Below, one piece after another: positions 13,526 through 25,639 of a stretch of DNA of 64,000 bases. The DNA lies in NCBI GenBank assembly GCA_004009845.1, contig RMBW01000039.1:1-64000 (forward strand). Reading direction: 5' to 3'. The notes beneath the pieces were generated by a model. That model was not told the DNA's origin. It made no database searches and was given only the letters and a program-made list of their open reading frames with translations. The position numbers and the translations under genes were made by a program. The DNA is from Davidsoniella eucalypti. Taxonomy: Eukaryota; Ascomycota; Sordariomycetes; Microascales; Ceratocystidaceae. Within the stretch, counting starts at the first letter, position 1, and the number at the start of each line of letters is the position of its first letter.

Positions 13526-15022
13526 ATGTCGTCCACTGTTCCCTTTGTCGTCAACGGCGCCGAGGTCGTCTCAAAGACCACCTTCCCCGTCGTAGCTCCT
13601 GCCACAGGCGAGACGTTGCACCAATGCAGTTCCGCGTCCGTCGCTGATGCCATGGCGGCCGTCAAGGCTGCTTCCGACGCCTTCCCAGCTTGGAAGCGCA
13701 CTACTCCTTCGCAGCGCCGAGACATCTTCCTCAAGGCTGCCGCGATCATGGAGAGCCGCCGGGAAGAGATTGCCGGCTATCTGGCTTCTGAGATTGCGGC
13801 TTCCGAGGGCTGGATCAACCTCAACCTACACGTCGCCACTGACATGATCAAGGATGTTGCCGGTAGAATTGCTACTATCGAAGGCATGCTGCCGTCCACC
13901 ATGTCCCCGGACCTCGGCGGCATGGTCGTCAAGGAGCCTCTAGGTGTTGTCCTGGCCATTGCCCCCTGGTAAGTCAATAACAAATATGTTCCAGAATACG
14001 CTGTTGTACTGCCATGTATATATATACTAACAGACCATTCAAGGAATGCCCCTCTGATTCTTGGTACCCGGGCCCTAGCCTTCCCCTTGGCCGCCGGTAA
14101 CACAGTTGTCTTCAAGGCCTCTGAGCTATCGCCTCGTACCCAATGGGCCATTGTATCGTGCTTCCTTCAAGCCGGTCTTCCAGCTGGCGCGCTCAACCTT
14201 ATCTACGCCACTCCCGGCAACGCCCCTGCCATAACTAACTCTCTGATCGCCCACGACGCAGTCAAGAAGATCAACTTCACCGGCAGCACCGCCATTGGCC
14301 GTCTAATCGCCAGCGCCGCCGGCCAACACATCAAGCCCGTCCTACTCGAGCTTGGCGGCAAGGCTCCCGCCATCGTCTGGGAGGACGCCGACCTAGACCT
14401 GGCTGCGGCCCAAGTCACTCACGGCGCCTTCCTCAACTCTGGCCAGATCTGCATGAGCACCGAGCGCATCATCGTCCACCGTGCCGTACGCGCGGCTTTT
14501 GAGGCCAAGTTGGCCGAATGTGTGGCCAAGTTCTATTCTGCCGATACCAACCCCATGACACTAGTGCAGGCCGTCAACATTACCAAGAACAAGGCCCTAG
14601 TCGCCGACGCTGTCGCAAAGGGCGCCAAAGTCATTATTGGTGATGTAGACGCGCCGGAAACAAACGCGAAGCGCATACGTCCGCTAGTCATCGCCGACGT
14701 CACTCCCGAGATGGATATCTACCGCACCGAGTCGTTCGGCCCAACCGTGTCGCTGATCTCCGTCGATACCGAGGAGGAGGCCCTGCGCATCGCTAACGAT
14801 ACCGAGTATGGCTTGACTTCGGCCGTGTTTACCGCCGACTTGCGCCGTGGTCTGCGCTTTGCGCGCGGTATTGAAACCGGTGCCGTTCATATCAACGCCA
14901 TGACGGTCCACGATGAGACGGCTTTGCCTCACGGTGGTGCTAAAAGTAGTGGTTACGGCCGCTTCAACTCCATCGGCCTAGAAGAATGGGTTCGTACCAA
15001 GAACATCACGTACAACATGTAA
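13526..15022 (+). CDS. Aldehyde dehydrogenase (NAD(P)-dependent, salicylaldehyde/vanillin dehydrogenase-like)
   Basis: Predicted cytosolic aldehyde dehydrogenase oxidising an aldehyde to the acid with NAD(P)+. It has 473 residues in two exons, 13526-13968 and 14044-15022. The 75-nt intron splits the Trp codon of the conserved APWN motif (GTAAGT donor, TCAAG acceptor). Family signatures are visible: FTGSTAIG of the nucleotide-binding fold near residue 226, the general-base Glu in ELGGK at about 251, the catalytic Cys in GQICMST at about 284, and ESFGPTVSLI. Length matches the superfamily, and the style resembles benzaldehyde-type, salicylaldehyde or vanillin dehydrogenases. That substrate guess is inference. 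No targeting signal is seen. The gene faces PEX2 tail to tail. Codon use is GC-biased compared with its surroundings, suggesting high expression. Confidence 0.95.
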
Positions 15023-15345
15023 ATATTAGCTGTTCAGGTTAGTGGGATAGCGTTGTAGTGATAGTAATATTCAAAAGTGCGGCTGGAAGCGACGTCCATT
15101 CCAGCCGTTTTTTTAAAAGCAGTAAGCGTTCATTGTAGTATTGTGTCACGTGATACGGTATATACAGCATTGCAGAAAGGGTATATTTGTATTTTGTAGG
15201 ACATCAGGCAAACAGAGGGGGGGGATATGTTCAAGAAACAAATGCTATGCTGTAAAAACGGAGAAAAAGGGGAATCTGTTCAGCTGCTCATAAATAGCTC
15301 TTCAATAAGAATCAGATAATGAATGTAACATGGCCTTCTAGCGTT
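15023..15345. other. Convergent intergenic region (ALDH / PEX2 3' ends)
   Basis: Short spacer between two converging stop codons, likely containing both 3' UTRs and polyadenylation sites. It has a G8 run near 15220 and AT-rich stretches. No other feature seen. Confidence 0.5.
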
Positions 15346-16833
15346 CTAGTAGATTCGGTTTAGCCCGGGGACAAGTACACTAACATCATCTTCGAGGGCC
15401 TCTGGAGGCATGATCGCGAGTTTTCCGCCACTCTCGTCATCGTCATCTTCCTCCTTGGCCGAATACTCGCATGTATCTTCCATAAACGTGACTGTCTTTG
15501 TTGTCGTACGCGACGGCTCAATAACATCGCCGGACCATGGCTTACACTCGTGGACCAACTCACCGCAGCGAAGACAGGGCCAGCCTTCACCCTCTTCACG
15601 CTCCAACTGCGTGGCCAGGCACACGAAGCAGTATACGCAGCCGCAAGACGCGGCCTCATATGCGTTGGTGATGTCCGTGGCTGCTGAGCCAATCACACCG
15701 CCTCCACCTGCCGCACCACCGCCGCCTGCTAAGGCTTCGGCTTCAGACGCTGCACTGTTCTGATCGTGGTAGCAGATAGCACATGTGCGCTCGGGAAGGA
15801 AGCCTAGCTCGCCTACCTTCTCAGCCTCGTCTCCTGCTTCTCCACCACGCGTACTTCGTATGACTTGCTTCGTCCGTCTCCAGAGACGTGATAGCCAACG
15901 CTTCCACCGGTTGATACCTATCAGTGGCAGCACAAATAGTAAGAACTCTGTAAAGGCGTGCCACACCAGCTGCCGATTTTGATACTCAAACGATACTTCG
16001 CGACTGATTTGGTTGCTGGGTGAGGCTAGCTTCATTCGTAGAGCGCGATCTAATAATGTGCGGTACCTTCCATGTACTAGAAACGCTAAGAAAGACGCGA
16101 ACGCCGCAACGGAATGTAATGCTCCGGCTGCATTGGTCAGTTTCGCAAGCCGTTGGACTGCTGGCGGCGGGTCGCTGAATCCATCATCGTGAGAAAGAAG
16201 CCATTGCTCCCATCGAGACCAGCCATAGGAGCCCAAGACTGACACAGCACCATAGGCCGTCTTTTGCCAGCGCGATGGCCGCACTAGTACACCGTCTTCG
16301 GTGTGTCCTCGTGCGTCGGTATAACGCAAGTTCTGTAAAGCCGCACCATAACTCGCATCGTGGTCCCAAATCGTAAGTTTGAACAGGGCTGCTCGAAGAA
16401 CCAGCCCAATTTCAGCAGCATAATCTTCGGCAAGATGGCCACCAGCAAAGTACTTGAGCGAAGATACGACCTGACCGCGCAGTAGATCTACTAACTCATC
16501 GTCAAGGAGCTCGGCATCGACTTGTCCGACGCGGAATTGTGGTCTGCTGACACCTGATTCAGCCGAGGAGCCGGTCACGGCATCGTACAGGCTGGTTAGG
16601 CGACTTAGTGGCCCCGGTAGGTTCGTGATTCGTTGGCGAATAGCACTTGCGTCACGGGTAGCGGCTACTTTGGCCAAATGCGTGGCTTCGCGGGCTGATC
16701 GACGCGCTGCTATGCGCTCTTGCGCCTCGGCAAAGTTTATGTGTTGTGATGCTGATAGAGACGAGGCTAGGTTCGAGAGGGATTTGCTTGATGGCGCTAT
16801 TGGCTTTGGCTCGGAGTCATCGTTCGGAGCCAT
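15346..16833 (-). CDS. PEX2: Peroxin-2, peroxisomal RING E3 ligase subunit
   Basis: Predicted Pex2. With Pex10 and Pex12 it forms the peroxisomal-membrane RING ubiquitin ligase that ubiquitinates the import receptor Pex5 for recycling. The gene is a single exon of 495 residues, starting at the first ATG. Residues about 70-310 match the Pex2/Pex12 N-terminal region, with hydrophobic segments such as VAAFASFLAFLVHG and AFTEFLLFVLPLIGI. The C-terminal RING starts with CAIC at about 352 and continues with CGCVYCFVC near 394 and CLRC near 422. A Gly/Ala-rich insertion lies between the first and second zinc-ligand groups, longer than in a compact RING. An acidic tail follows. Tail-to-tail with the ALDH gene and followed upstream by KAP120 on the same strand. 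No Pex10 or Pex12 gene is nearby. Confidence 0.93.
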   Translation of the reverse strand: MAPNDDSEPKPIAPSSKSLSNLASSLSASQHINFAEAQERIAARRSAREATHLAKVAATRDASAIRQRITNLPGPLSRLTSLYDAVTGSSAESGVSRPQFRVGQVDAELLDDELVDLLRGQVVSSLKYFAGGHLAEDYAAEIGLVLRAALFKLTIWDHDASYGAALQNLRYTDARGHTEDGVLVRPSRWQKTAYGAVSVLGSYGWSRWEQWLLSHDDGFSDPPPAVQRLAKLTNAAGALHSVAAFASFLAFLVHGRYRTLLDRALRMKLASPSNQISREVSFEYQNRQLVWHAFTEFLLFVLPLIGINRWKRWLSRLWRRTKQVIRSTRGGEAGDEAEKVGELGFLPERTCAICYHDQNSAASEAEALAGGGGAAGGGGVIGSAATDITNAYEAASCGCVYCFVCLATQLEREEGEGWPCLRCGELVHECKPWSGDVIEPSRTTTKTVTFMEDTCEYSAKEEDDDDESGGKLAIMPPEALEDDVSVLVPGLNRIY

Positions 16834-17520
16834 CGTCGGCGTATGAATTGTTTTAAAGGGTTGATGTACACGGCACTAGAGCTCGAATGAGGTCGTCGGG
16901 TATCGTTGATCGTGTCTGTAAGGGGCACAAAGTTATGGCCCATTCACATGCTCGATTTTACGCGCTAATTAATTCGAAAGTGTAGCAAAATACAGAAGAT
17001 AAGATTAGCATCAAGTTTGCCAATGGAAAGAAAAAAAAGGCATATGTAGTAGTCAGATTTATGTTGATAAGTTGGTGAGTCTGATGTTCGCGATAATTAC
17101 TAGAATTGATTTTGCGACAAATAGGTTCTTGCCTTTTTGAATTGGCGCTTTGTTCACGGGAGGCAGTTACTACGTTATTTACTTTTTGCTTACTCTAACT
17201 CCAACCGAGGCCTGTAACTGCCGCGGGCTAGAGCTCCAAGCTATATTCGGGTCAAAAGTATACAGTCACACCCAGCGAGCTTGCCAAGACCTCATATTGA
17301 CTTATACAAAATATGTATCATCACATGTGTTTCGAAAGAATTACAACGTAGAGAACATTTATATTCGTAATTGAGAATCATACAAGAAAAGCCAGACTAA
17401 ACTTTTCTTTCAACAATGAAGGGCTTAGAGTCCCCTCATATGCGTCACGTAATGCAATGAATGCATTCCAGCGCCAACACCAGCTTGCCTTGTATGTATC
17501 ATCTACATAGCACCCTCGTT
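16834..17520. other. Spacer between KAP120 3' end and PEX2 5' end
   Basis: About 690 bp of AT-rich DNA containing the PEX2 promoter and the KAP120 3' UTR. No gene or repeat was recognised. Confidence 0.5.
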
Positions 17521-20500
17521 CTAGTTACCAAAAAGCGCCAGGGTACTGAAGCTCTCGAGTATGTCCTTGTCGACATTCACAGCGAATTCCGACCGGAAAA
17601 CTTCTTCGCCTCCAACAGCTTCCACCAGGCTCTGTAGACGTGGACCGACAAACTCGTGGATAGGAACACTATGTACGGGGTCCTGTACCTGGAGCTCCTT
17701 CTCTCGTACCATCTTAGGAGTATCCCACTCCTCAACCTGGTAGTTGGACCACACAAGGCAGTCTGCGGGTGTCGGCATACCATCACGAAGATTCAGGATG
17801 ATTTCTGTCCAGAGCGTGATGTAGTCCTGAAGCTTGGATAGAACGATGCCCTGCACAGGCTGTGGCAGCTCAAGAAGTCTGGTAAGTGCCAGAGTGTACA
17901 ATTTCATTCTCTCTGGGCGGTCCATGCCATCACGAACAGAGAACCACTCTTCGAGCAGCCACTTAGAAACTTCTTCAATGGGTCCGAATGTAGTCAACAT
18001 CTCCATGAACAGCTGAGGATCGGCCAGCATCAATCGGGCCAAGACAGCAAAGTAGTCCGATTCCTCCATACCTGATATGTTGCTGATTTTCCGGTTAGGG
18101 CCAGTTGTCTGTCGTGCCTGCCATGCTTCGTGAATGCCCTCCAAAATCTTGTGCATGACTTTCGTCTCGACCATATCTTGCAGTATGACACGTATACCAC
18201 TAGAGCCACCGACTTGCCCGACTGTACGTATCAGATACTCCAAGCTGCAAATTGCAATGCGGGCTCTCTCGCGCTTTTTACAGTCGATGCGTCTCGCTAG
18301 GGCTTCGATAGTCGGTCTACGGAACCGGTCTTCTAGGACAGCTTCCGGAGCAAACATGATGTAAGATTCAATGGCAATTAGGACGTTGGTGGCCGTTTCG
18401 TTTTCATAGGCAACTAGTGGTAGAGCTGCATCAAGCAAGTTGATGAGCTCACCAGAAAGCGGTGGCTTGCTTTGCTGTAGCACCGAGTTCCATAACTCAA
18501 GGGCTTCATCGATCAAGTGAGTATGTAACTCAGACTCTTGGCGGGCAGCCTCCGAGAGCAATGGGATAATCAGCTTGTGGTACTTTTGACTGTCTGGGCC
18601 CATAGACATCACCAATGCTGTGAATATAGCAATGATAGACTGCTTAACCATGTACTCTTCATCGCCACCATTAGTCCAAATCTGCGGTAAGACGGACATG
18701 ATGTAATCACCAAACTGTGTCACATAACTTTCCATACGAGTAACAAGAAGTCTGATGGTCTCAAGGATCGCCAGTTTGGTCTCGTCGATGTTGGCATTGA
18801 CAATTAGCGGAACTAGAGCACTCAGCACATCTGACGTCATAGGTAGGAAAGCATCGGAGATAAAGTCTAGATCGTCAAGAACAAATCTCAGCTCTCTACC
18901 TGTCGTCAACTGAACTACGACATCGTTGACTTGGTCTTGGCCATTCAAGAAGTTGCGCATGATCTGGTAAATTACCGGTTTCGTCTCTGCTGCAATGTTG
19001 AGGGGGATGAACTGGCGAAGTAAGATAGCAATTCTCCGACGCAAGATGCTAGCGAGGGGATCTTGAATCTGGGAGTCTTGCACCAGGGTGACTGTAATGA
19101 ATTCGTCAAAGTTGAAGACATCGGTGAGTGATTGAGCGGCAATACCTAAAGCTGTATAGACAGACTCCTTTGTGGGGATATCAGCATTGGGGTTCATGGC
19201 CGTCTGGAAGTACTGCATCAGAGGTCCAACTAAGATATCTTTGAATCTTAACAACAAGTCCAAGAAGAGTTTCTCCGCACATGGTCTGACCTGACATTCA
19301 TATGCGTTACCCTCACTCTGTTCACGACTCTCCCACTCTTCGGGATCCTCCTGCCATGCCTCAAGATCAGACTTTCGGAAGATGAATAAATGACTGATTA
19401 AGGTGTTCACGATTTGCAGCACAAAATCGGGAGTGATAAGCTGTGTCTTGACAATTTCCATAGCTTTTTGCTGTTCGGCTTTGACCTCGTCGGTACGGTA
19501 CTTGAAGGTCTGGACGGGTTGAAAGGCGATACGAGTACAAGTTCTCAGTAGAAGAAGACCCTTTAGTGTAAGTCTTTCCAGTAAGGGACCTTCTTCCTTA
19601 CCCTTGGTAGATTGGTTCGATCCCGAATGACGGATGCCTTCTGAGCGATTGAAGACCTCGGCAAAATTCGAGACCAAGTCCCAGTAAGCTCTCACCAAAG
19701 GGATAGATGACGGTAGTTTTACGAAACTAGCGGGATGAGCATCGGCGGTTCCAAGATGAAGCTTAGTGAATTGCAATAGGTGCCTGCCGACAATTTCCTG
19801 ATATTCCGCCGGGATCGGTGAGTCCTGGCTAACAAAACCCATGAGTTGGCCAAAGTCGGTCTGTGAGATGGCCCAGAACTCGCGAACACTGCTATCGGAG
19901 GACGGATCTTCGTAGCCAGACACGACCAGCCGGCGCAAGATACGTAGCGATATCAAACTGTTGGTCAGGGACATATCTGATATATCCTTATCACCTTGTC
20001 CATTCAGCATGAAGTTAAGCCATGTTGATTTGTTTTCTGTGTAAATCTCACAGCACAGATAGACGATTTCGGGGCTGAGGGAATGGAGAGATGTCTGATC
20101 TTTACGTAACCGAGCAGTCGCCAACTCTTTGACGATTCTTAGCAGGATACTAAGAGAACTATATAGTTGCCGAGAAGAGGCAACACCGCCACTACGGACA
20201 TTTCGTATCAACTCGATAAGTGAGGGGATCGCCTCAGGCCAGTTTTTTGCTTGATCAATACGGATGATTTTAGCAATGGCCAAGGCGCTCTGGAGCACCA
20301 ATGTACTATCAGTCTCCTCGATTGTGCCCTGGTAGAGCCGCTCTCTGACGAGGGTCTTTTCTTCGGCTGAGATACTGCTCTTGCTATGGCTAGCCAGGCG
20401 CCAATACTTATCGATACCGTTCTTGAACTGGATGATGGCAAGAAGTCTAAGCTGAGACGGCAGAGATTTGTCGAGGAATACAGACTACAGTTGAAAGAGG

Positions 20501-20715
20501 TCAGTCAGCATAGTATACGATCGGATCGTTGGATAAGCAATGGTTCGTACCTGGAGTCCAGAGTAGTATCCAGGAGCTGACTCCCAGGTGGTAAGCTGCT
20601 GGCCAGCAACTTGGCGCTGGTTGTGATCACTAGAAGTGGCAGCTTCCAGCACGCGGCACAGCTCCTGGGGGGTCAGCGGGTTGGCATTGCCCGGCACTTC
20701 AATGACGAAGTTCAT
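17521..20715 (-). CDS. KAP120: Importin beta-family karyopherin (importin-11 / Kap120)
   Basis: Predicted nuclear transport receptor of the importin-beta superfamily, shuttling cargo through the nuclear pore with Ran-GTP. Exon 1 is 20715-20551 and exon 2 20484-17521, joined over a 66-nt intron, giving 1042 residues. Yeast Kap120 is of similar size. The N terminus (PLTPQELCRVLEAATSSDHN) and the spliced segment QLRLLAIIQFKNGIDKYWR are hallmarks of the importin-beta N-terminal domain of the Kap120/importin-11 group. The rest is alpha-helical HEAT-repeat-like sequence with no membrane segment. The ATG at 20715 was chosen because the importin domain starts directly after it. In-frame sequence further upstream is open, but does not look like importin. 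Known cargo in yeast includes a ribosome-biogenesis factor; the cargo here is unknown. Confidence 0.93.
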
Positions 20716-22084
20716 GATGGTGTGTAGTTGTATTATGGTAGCCCACGGGCTATCGGAATGAAGCACGTGCAAAGCAGACACCGGCGACGGACGTAGCGGT
20801 AGCGAACAAAGGACGGTAAGTCGGTAGTTAAGCTGTAGGCTCAGACTAGGGGAATGGGACAAAATGGGAGACAGGCAATTCGGACCCTCAATAAAGGACG
20901 CGATGTAGCAGGCCCTGATGGATAGAAGATGCAGGGTTAGACCCAAAAATGCGATGCCATGTACACTGCAGATTTGGCGATTCAATAAAGTCGAGGAGCC
21001 TCAAAAGCAATGCCGAAACTTGGTTCGGAAATTCTCAAGTCCAGCGCCGACCTTCGTTGTTTGGCGGGGCAGTTTTTTGCTTCTTCGCTTCATAGGGTCG
21101 CTTTGCTGGCCAGGACGGTGGCTATTCACTTAAGGAAGGAGCGCTTAGAACGATACGTCATTCTGATTGTCTCGAGGCATGCAATTCGGGACAAATTTAG
21201 TGTAGAATGTATTTTTTGAAAATTATACTAGTATTTCACTAATTATCACAAGTCATTTCGAGTAGCCCATTGTTAGACTTGAATATTTATTCCTGCTACA
21301 CGCAAGGCCAAAGTTGATGTCTATCAACGGCCCAATTATAGGGTTAACGCTCTGAAAACTGAGTCATGACACCATGATAGGGTCACGTTTGCAATCACAC
21401 TGGTAATGAAATTCCCAAAATTATTCAAATATGTACCTAGCAATGGGAATTGTAAAATGGATGATATCCTATATATATTAGAATTGCATCGTACGTCAAT
21501 GTCTAGTAGAATAGATGAAGGACGGACTCTCCATCTAGAAAAAAATAGGGTTAGGCCTATTCAATGCTGCCAAGATATAACCCGATGTGCTTCTAGAACC
21601 TCCTGCGAACGAATAAGTGGTACGGGTGACTTCTTAAGAATTTAGTAGGATCTTGTAGCAACAGAGCTAGAAATATTTGTATCTTCCTTGATTTTTGTAT
21701 CTTTCTCTCATTAGCCAAATTCGCCTCCTCTTCTTCCTGCTTTTGCATCAGATAATTTAGTCTCATGCCCTCTTTTCAACTAACCACTTCCGTATATCTA
21801 GACTTCTTAACAGACCCCAACCCTTGACTGTTTGGACTTTTTGTTATTCCTCTCAGCCTTCCTTGTCTCTTTTTCTTGTATTTTTTTTTCTAGCAAAAAA
21901 TACACCACAGCTATATTTTTCCGCTTGCGCTTTTGCGACACCGCATCTTAGGGGAGATTCCGCCATCGATTTTACCCAACGAACACGATTATCGGCGTAT
22001 TTTTTCCATTGCGACCACGTCCTACACCTTGCGACACGATAATTCACCGTATTTTGATACTGAACACACCGTTGAGCCGCTATA
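20716..22084. other. Divergent promoter region of KAP120 and TFIIS genes
   Basis: 1.37 kb between two divergent starts. It contains an E-box-like CACGTG near 20765 and, before the TFIIS ATG, a pyrimidine-rich stretch (about 21700-21890). Open frames at 20918-21219 and 21406-21645 are short and domain-free. No other feature seen. Confidence 0.5.
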
Positions 22085-23288
22085 ATGTCGACTAAGCCCA
22101 TGGACCAGCGCGAGCTGGAGCAGCAAATCAAGGCCCTCGTGAAGACCGTTAATGATAAGGAGCCTCCAGCCAACGCTCTCTCCATCCTCGCTAAGCTGGT
22201 AAAAGAGCGACCTACTGAGGAAATGCTTAGAGTAAGTCACAATACTACGATTTGTTTTGGGGGGTTCTTTACTGGTGCGCGTTCATCGGAGAAAGGCAAC
22301 TGCACCCACACATTGATAATCACATGATAATGTGCATATACAATCTAGGATGGATTTCAATGCGTATGCCAGATCTCGTTGCTAACACATTGATTCTCTA
22401 GGCCACTAAAGCTGGCATATTCGTAGCAAAGCTCCGTAGTAACTCGAACCGTGAAATCGCCGCGGCCGCCAGCGAAACTGTTAACAAATGGAAGTCTGTT
22501 GTCAACAGCAGCAAGAACAAGAAGGCAGATGTTCGCAAAGCTTCTGCAGCTGTCGGTTCTTCTGCCTCCTCCGCAACTGGGACGCCCACGCCCGCTAGCT
22601 CGAAGGGTTCCTCGACCGCAAACCAACCATTCAAGGGCGATGTAGAGAAGCGTCGCTTCGATAGCGATGGTGCCTCGATCAATTTAACCAACTCCGAGGT
22701 TCGCAACCGCTGCATTGGCCTGCTATACAATGGTCTTGCCTACCGGTCCAAGGAGTCAGTGGTGCGTGTGACCGAGGTCTCCGGGGCAGTTGAAAGTGCC
22801 ATCTTTAAGAAGTATGGTGGCGAGACCCCCGAATACAAAGCCCGCGTGCGTTCGCTATTCCAAAACCTCAAGAACAAGACCAACTCCGAGCTCGGTCGCA
22901 GCGTAATGTCTGGAGCTATCACTCCTACAAACTTTGCAAGCATGTCGGACGAGGCCCTGAAGAGCTCAGCTCAGCGCGAAATGGAGCGCAAGCTTGAGGA
23001 GGAAAACATGAAGCGTGCGCAGGCACCCATGGCTGAGAAGTCTGTCAGTGATGCTTGGAAGTGCGGCAAGTGCGGTGCGCGCAAAACGAGCTACAGCCAG
23101 GCCCAGACGCGCAGTGCTGATGAACCTATGACCACGTTCTGTGAATGCATGAATTGCGGTAACCGCTGGAAGGTAAAACAACCCCCTTGTATTCTTAGGA
23201 CTGCTATATCATTACTGCCTATGGCGGCGATACCGACATTTACACTCGACAATCGATGCTAACTATCTTTCTCTCACAGTTCTCATAG
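22085..23288 (+). CDS. DST1: Transcription elongation factor TFIIS (S-II)
   Basis: Predicted TFIIS, which binds arrested RNA polymerase II and stimulates cleavage of the backtracked transcript. Three exons, 22085-22231, 22402-23172 and a 9-nt last exon 23280-23288 encoding Phe-Ser-stop, give 308 residues. That is almost the length of the yeast protein. An N-terminal LW domain covers about residues 5-80, with ATKAGIFVAKLRSN following intron 1. A Ser/Ala-rich linker leads to the polymerase-binding central domain, about 130-245. The C-terminal zinc ribbon has CGKC near 270-273 and the last Cys pair near 298-301. The invariant acidic hairpin QTRSADEPMTTFC carries the catalytic Asp-Glu at about 289-290. 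The final WKFS tail needs the second splice, which supports that intron. Confidence 0.96.
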
Positions 23289-23774
23289 ACACACTTCCAA
23301 GCAATGAGTCAGATGGTGCTCATAACTCAAGCCTTCATCATTTTCTTGCTATCAACCAATTTTTTTTTGGGTATATCCTTTTATTCTTTTCAATTCTCAT
23401 CTTTTGTTAGTCAGGCTTTCTCAAGTTCATCCTTTCCGATCGACTTGGCATCACTTGTTTTCATACAATATTGAGAAATTCTGTTTCTTGGAGTTTGGCT
23501 GGTTGGTAAACGTCAGGAATCCCCTGGGGAAAAGGGGGAGTACGATTGTTTTTTTTTATATCTATAAGTATTCTTTTGTTATACCATACTTCTATCTTGA
23601 CGATGTTCTATTCTCGTCGGAATATCTCATTGATTTACGTTTAAACCCACAACCTTGGGCCTTCTTTAGCGAATTTTTATGGTGGTGAAATGCCCTTTGA
23701 ATGAAATCTACAGTTTACAATATTTTATATTGATTGTCGAGGGATAATGTACAAATGTAATCGTTTGCGTGCCT
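23289..23774. other. Convergent 3' region of TFIIS and cysteine synthase genes
   Basis: T-rich spacer of about 490 bp holding both 3' UTRs. One 94-codon frame (23404-23688) is pyrimidine-driven and has no domain. No repeat or RNA gene seen. Confidence 0.5.
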
Positions 23775-25070
23775 CTATGGCTTTGGCAGATTAACAGCAG
23801 CGAAGAGATCAGCACTGGGATCTGATGGCTCCATATCGCCAATGATCCGCCAGAACTTGCTCAGATGACGGTTTCCGGGATCGCAGATAATGGTACATAC
23901 TCGACTGCCCTCTGGAAGCTTCATGGCTGCCATAACTGCTGCCGTGCAGTTGACAGCGGTACTGCTGCCAGCGAAGATACCGTCATGTTCAACCAGCCAA
24001 CGAGCCATTCTGCAAGCCTGGTCATCGGTCACCTTGACAGCGTCGTCGATTAGGTCTCGTCCACTGTCGAAGTTGGCAGTGATGCGGTTGATGCCGATAC
24101 CCTCCACGATAGAGTCAACCTGTGTTCGGCGACGCGTGCCCTCCTTCTCAGTCGACGAATACATGACGCCGTGAATAATCTTGTTGTAGAGGCCACTGCC
24201 TTGCGGATCGGCAAGTACAATCTTCAACTTCTCCATGCCAGCACTGAGCTTAAGAAACCGTGATATGCCCGCCAAAGTGCCACCAGTGCCCGCACCGGCA
24301 ACGAATGCGTCCAGCCTTCCAGCAGTTTGGGCATAGATTTCCGGGCCCGTAGTGGCCACATGGGCCGCATAATTTGTGAGTGTCTCGAACTGATCAGCAA
24401 AGAAACCATTCGCATCTTCTTCCGACGCCGTTAGCGCAGCAGCACGGGAGCGAGCCAGGTTGACAAAATGTTGCGGAGACGTGATTGGCTGCACAGGAAC
24501 ACGCTCGACAGTGGCACCGAGCCGTTCGAGTAGATCCGATTTCTCCCGTGCTTGATCGTCGGGCATACAGATATGGGCGCGGTATCCACGGGCGCGAGCA
24601 ATAGTTGCCAGCGAGATTCCCGTGCTACCCACAGTACCTTCAAAGATGACATCTTGGTGACCGGGACGTAGTATTCCTTGCTTCTCGGCTGCTTGGATCA
24701 TGCTTAGGGCAACGCGGTCTTTGGGACTGTTGCCGGCGCCGTTGACAAATTCGACCTTGGCGAGGATCTCGCGGCCGGTGGCTTCGGAAAGAGACTTGAT
24801 GCGCATAAGTGGCGTGTTGCCGATACAGCCTTCGATGCCATCCACAATACCAGGTAGAACTCTGACGCCTTCTTGGCGCTCTACTCCAAGCTTGCTGCTG
24901 GCTGGTTTGCCAGCGACTTCGTGATCTCCCAACTTCACAGGGCCGCCGAGGAACCAGAAGCGGCGCTCTAGATCGGGATATAGGTCTTTGAATCCTAGGG
25001 TTATAAGGACACCGGCCACAAAGGCACAGGTCACAGCCAGCGATGCATAGGTAGGCTGATGGCCGTACAT
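23775..25070 (-). CDS. Cysteine synthase 2-type PLP enzyme, membrane-anchored (Mcy1-like)
   Basis: Single-exon protein of 431 residues in the fold-type II PLP family (cysteine synthase / cystathionine beta-synthase group). It is predicted to act on O-acetylserine or a related substrate. A hydrophobic segment at about residues 9-27 (SLAVTCAFVAGVLITLGF) gives an N-terminal anchor, as in yeast Mcy1 (YGR012W), a mitochondrial outer membrane relative. The active-site motif is AGNSPKDRVAL with the Schiff-base Lys at about 117. The asparagine loop is FEGTVGSTGISLA and the phosphate-binding Gly loop is GAGTGGTLAG. The family's usual substrate-loop Thr-Ser-Gly-Asn appears as TVGST, typical of the cysteine synthase 2 branch. 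True activity is therefore uncertain. It is divergent from the MidA-like gene across a 570-bp promoter. Confidence 0.88.
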   Translation of the reverse strand: MYGHQPTYASLAVTCAFVAGVLITLGFKDLYPDLERRFWFLGGPVKLGDHEVAGKPASSKLGVERQEGVRVLPGIVDGIEGCIGNTPLMRIKSLSEATGREILAKVEFVNGAGNSPKDRVALSMIQAAEKQGILRPGHQDVIFEGTVGSTGISLATIARARGYRAHICMPDDQAREKSDLLERLGATVERVPVQPITSPQHFVNLARSRAAALTASEEDANGFFADQFETLTNYAAHVATTGPEIYAQTAGRLDAFVAGAGTGGTLAGISRFLKLSAGMEKLKIVLADPQGSGLYNKIIHGVMYSSTEKEGTRRRTQVDSIVEGIGINRITANFDSGRDLIDDAVKVTDDQACRMARWLVEHDGIFAGSSTAVNCTAAVMAAMKLPEGSRVCTIICDPGNRHLSKFWRIIGDMEPSDPSADLFAAVNLPKP

Positions 25071-25639
25071 GATAGCTTGAAGAGATGTCGAGACGAGATA
25101 CTATAGAAGCTCTGCCAAAAGATCTGAATTTTTTCGGAGCTGTCTGTGAAACCTCACATCGCACGCTATATCTGCAAAATGATGCAATGCAAGCTATTTT
25201 GGCGTCTCATTCTGGGACAATAACAAGAAGCCCGCGGAAAGTGGGCTCAATAAAGAAAAAAAGAGTGGAGACTAGAGAAGTGGAAGCAATCTCTGACGTA
25301 CCGCGATACTTTTGGCGAGGATTCTGTTTCTAGTGATTTCCACCTGCATTGGACGAGAAAGCTTTGGTACATATTTGTAAAGCCCTTTTTGTACCTTTTC
25401 TACTTACAGCGATAACCCCGCCAATGCGCTAAAGAGCCCCGCCGGGTCCTCTAATCCAGCATAGCGCGTTAAGCGGCATATTGTCCCGCTAGCCCCCATT
25501 GGGGTTTACGGCGCCTTCACTAGAAGCTATCGACGATTCTAAGCAAAGCCGAGCTTCAACATTTCTGACGCTCGAGCGGCCAACAAACGTCGTGGCCAGT
25601 AAACTACCGGCTCTTGATCGTTCGATTCCGATCTCCAGG
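25071..25639. other. Divergent promoter between cysteine synthase and MidA-like genes
   Basis: 570 bp separating two head-to-head genes, both likely mitochondrial. The frame upstream of the MidA-like ATG is open from 25499 with an earlier in-frame ATG. The protein encoded there lacks targeting character, so the promoter/leader reading is preferred. No other feature. Confidence 0.45.

Noticed and set aside
22357..22730. Antisense ORFs across TFIIS
   Set aside because: Shadows of the GC-rich TFIIS exon, which has unambiguous conserved domains on the other strand.
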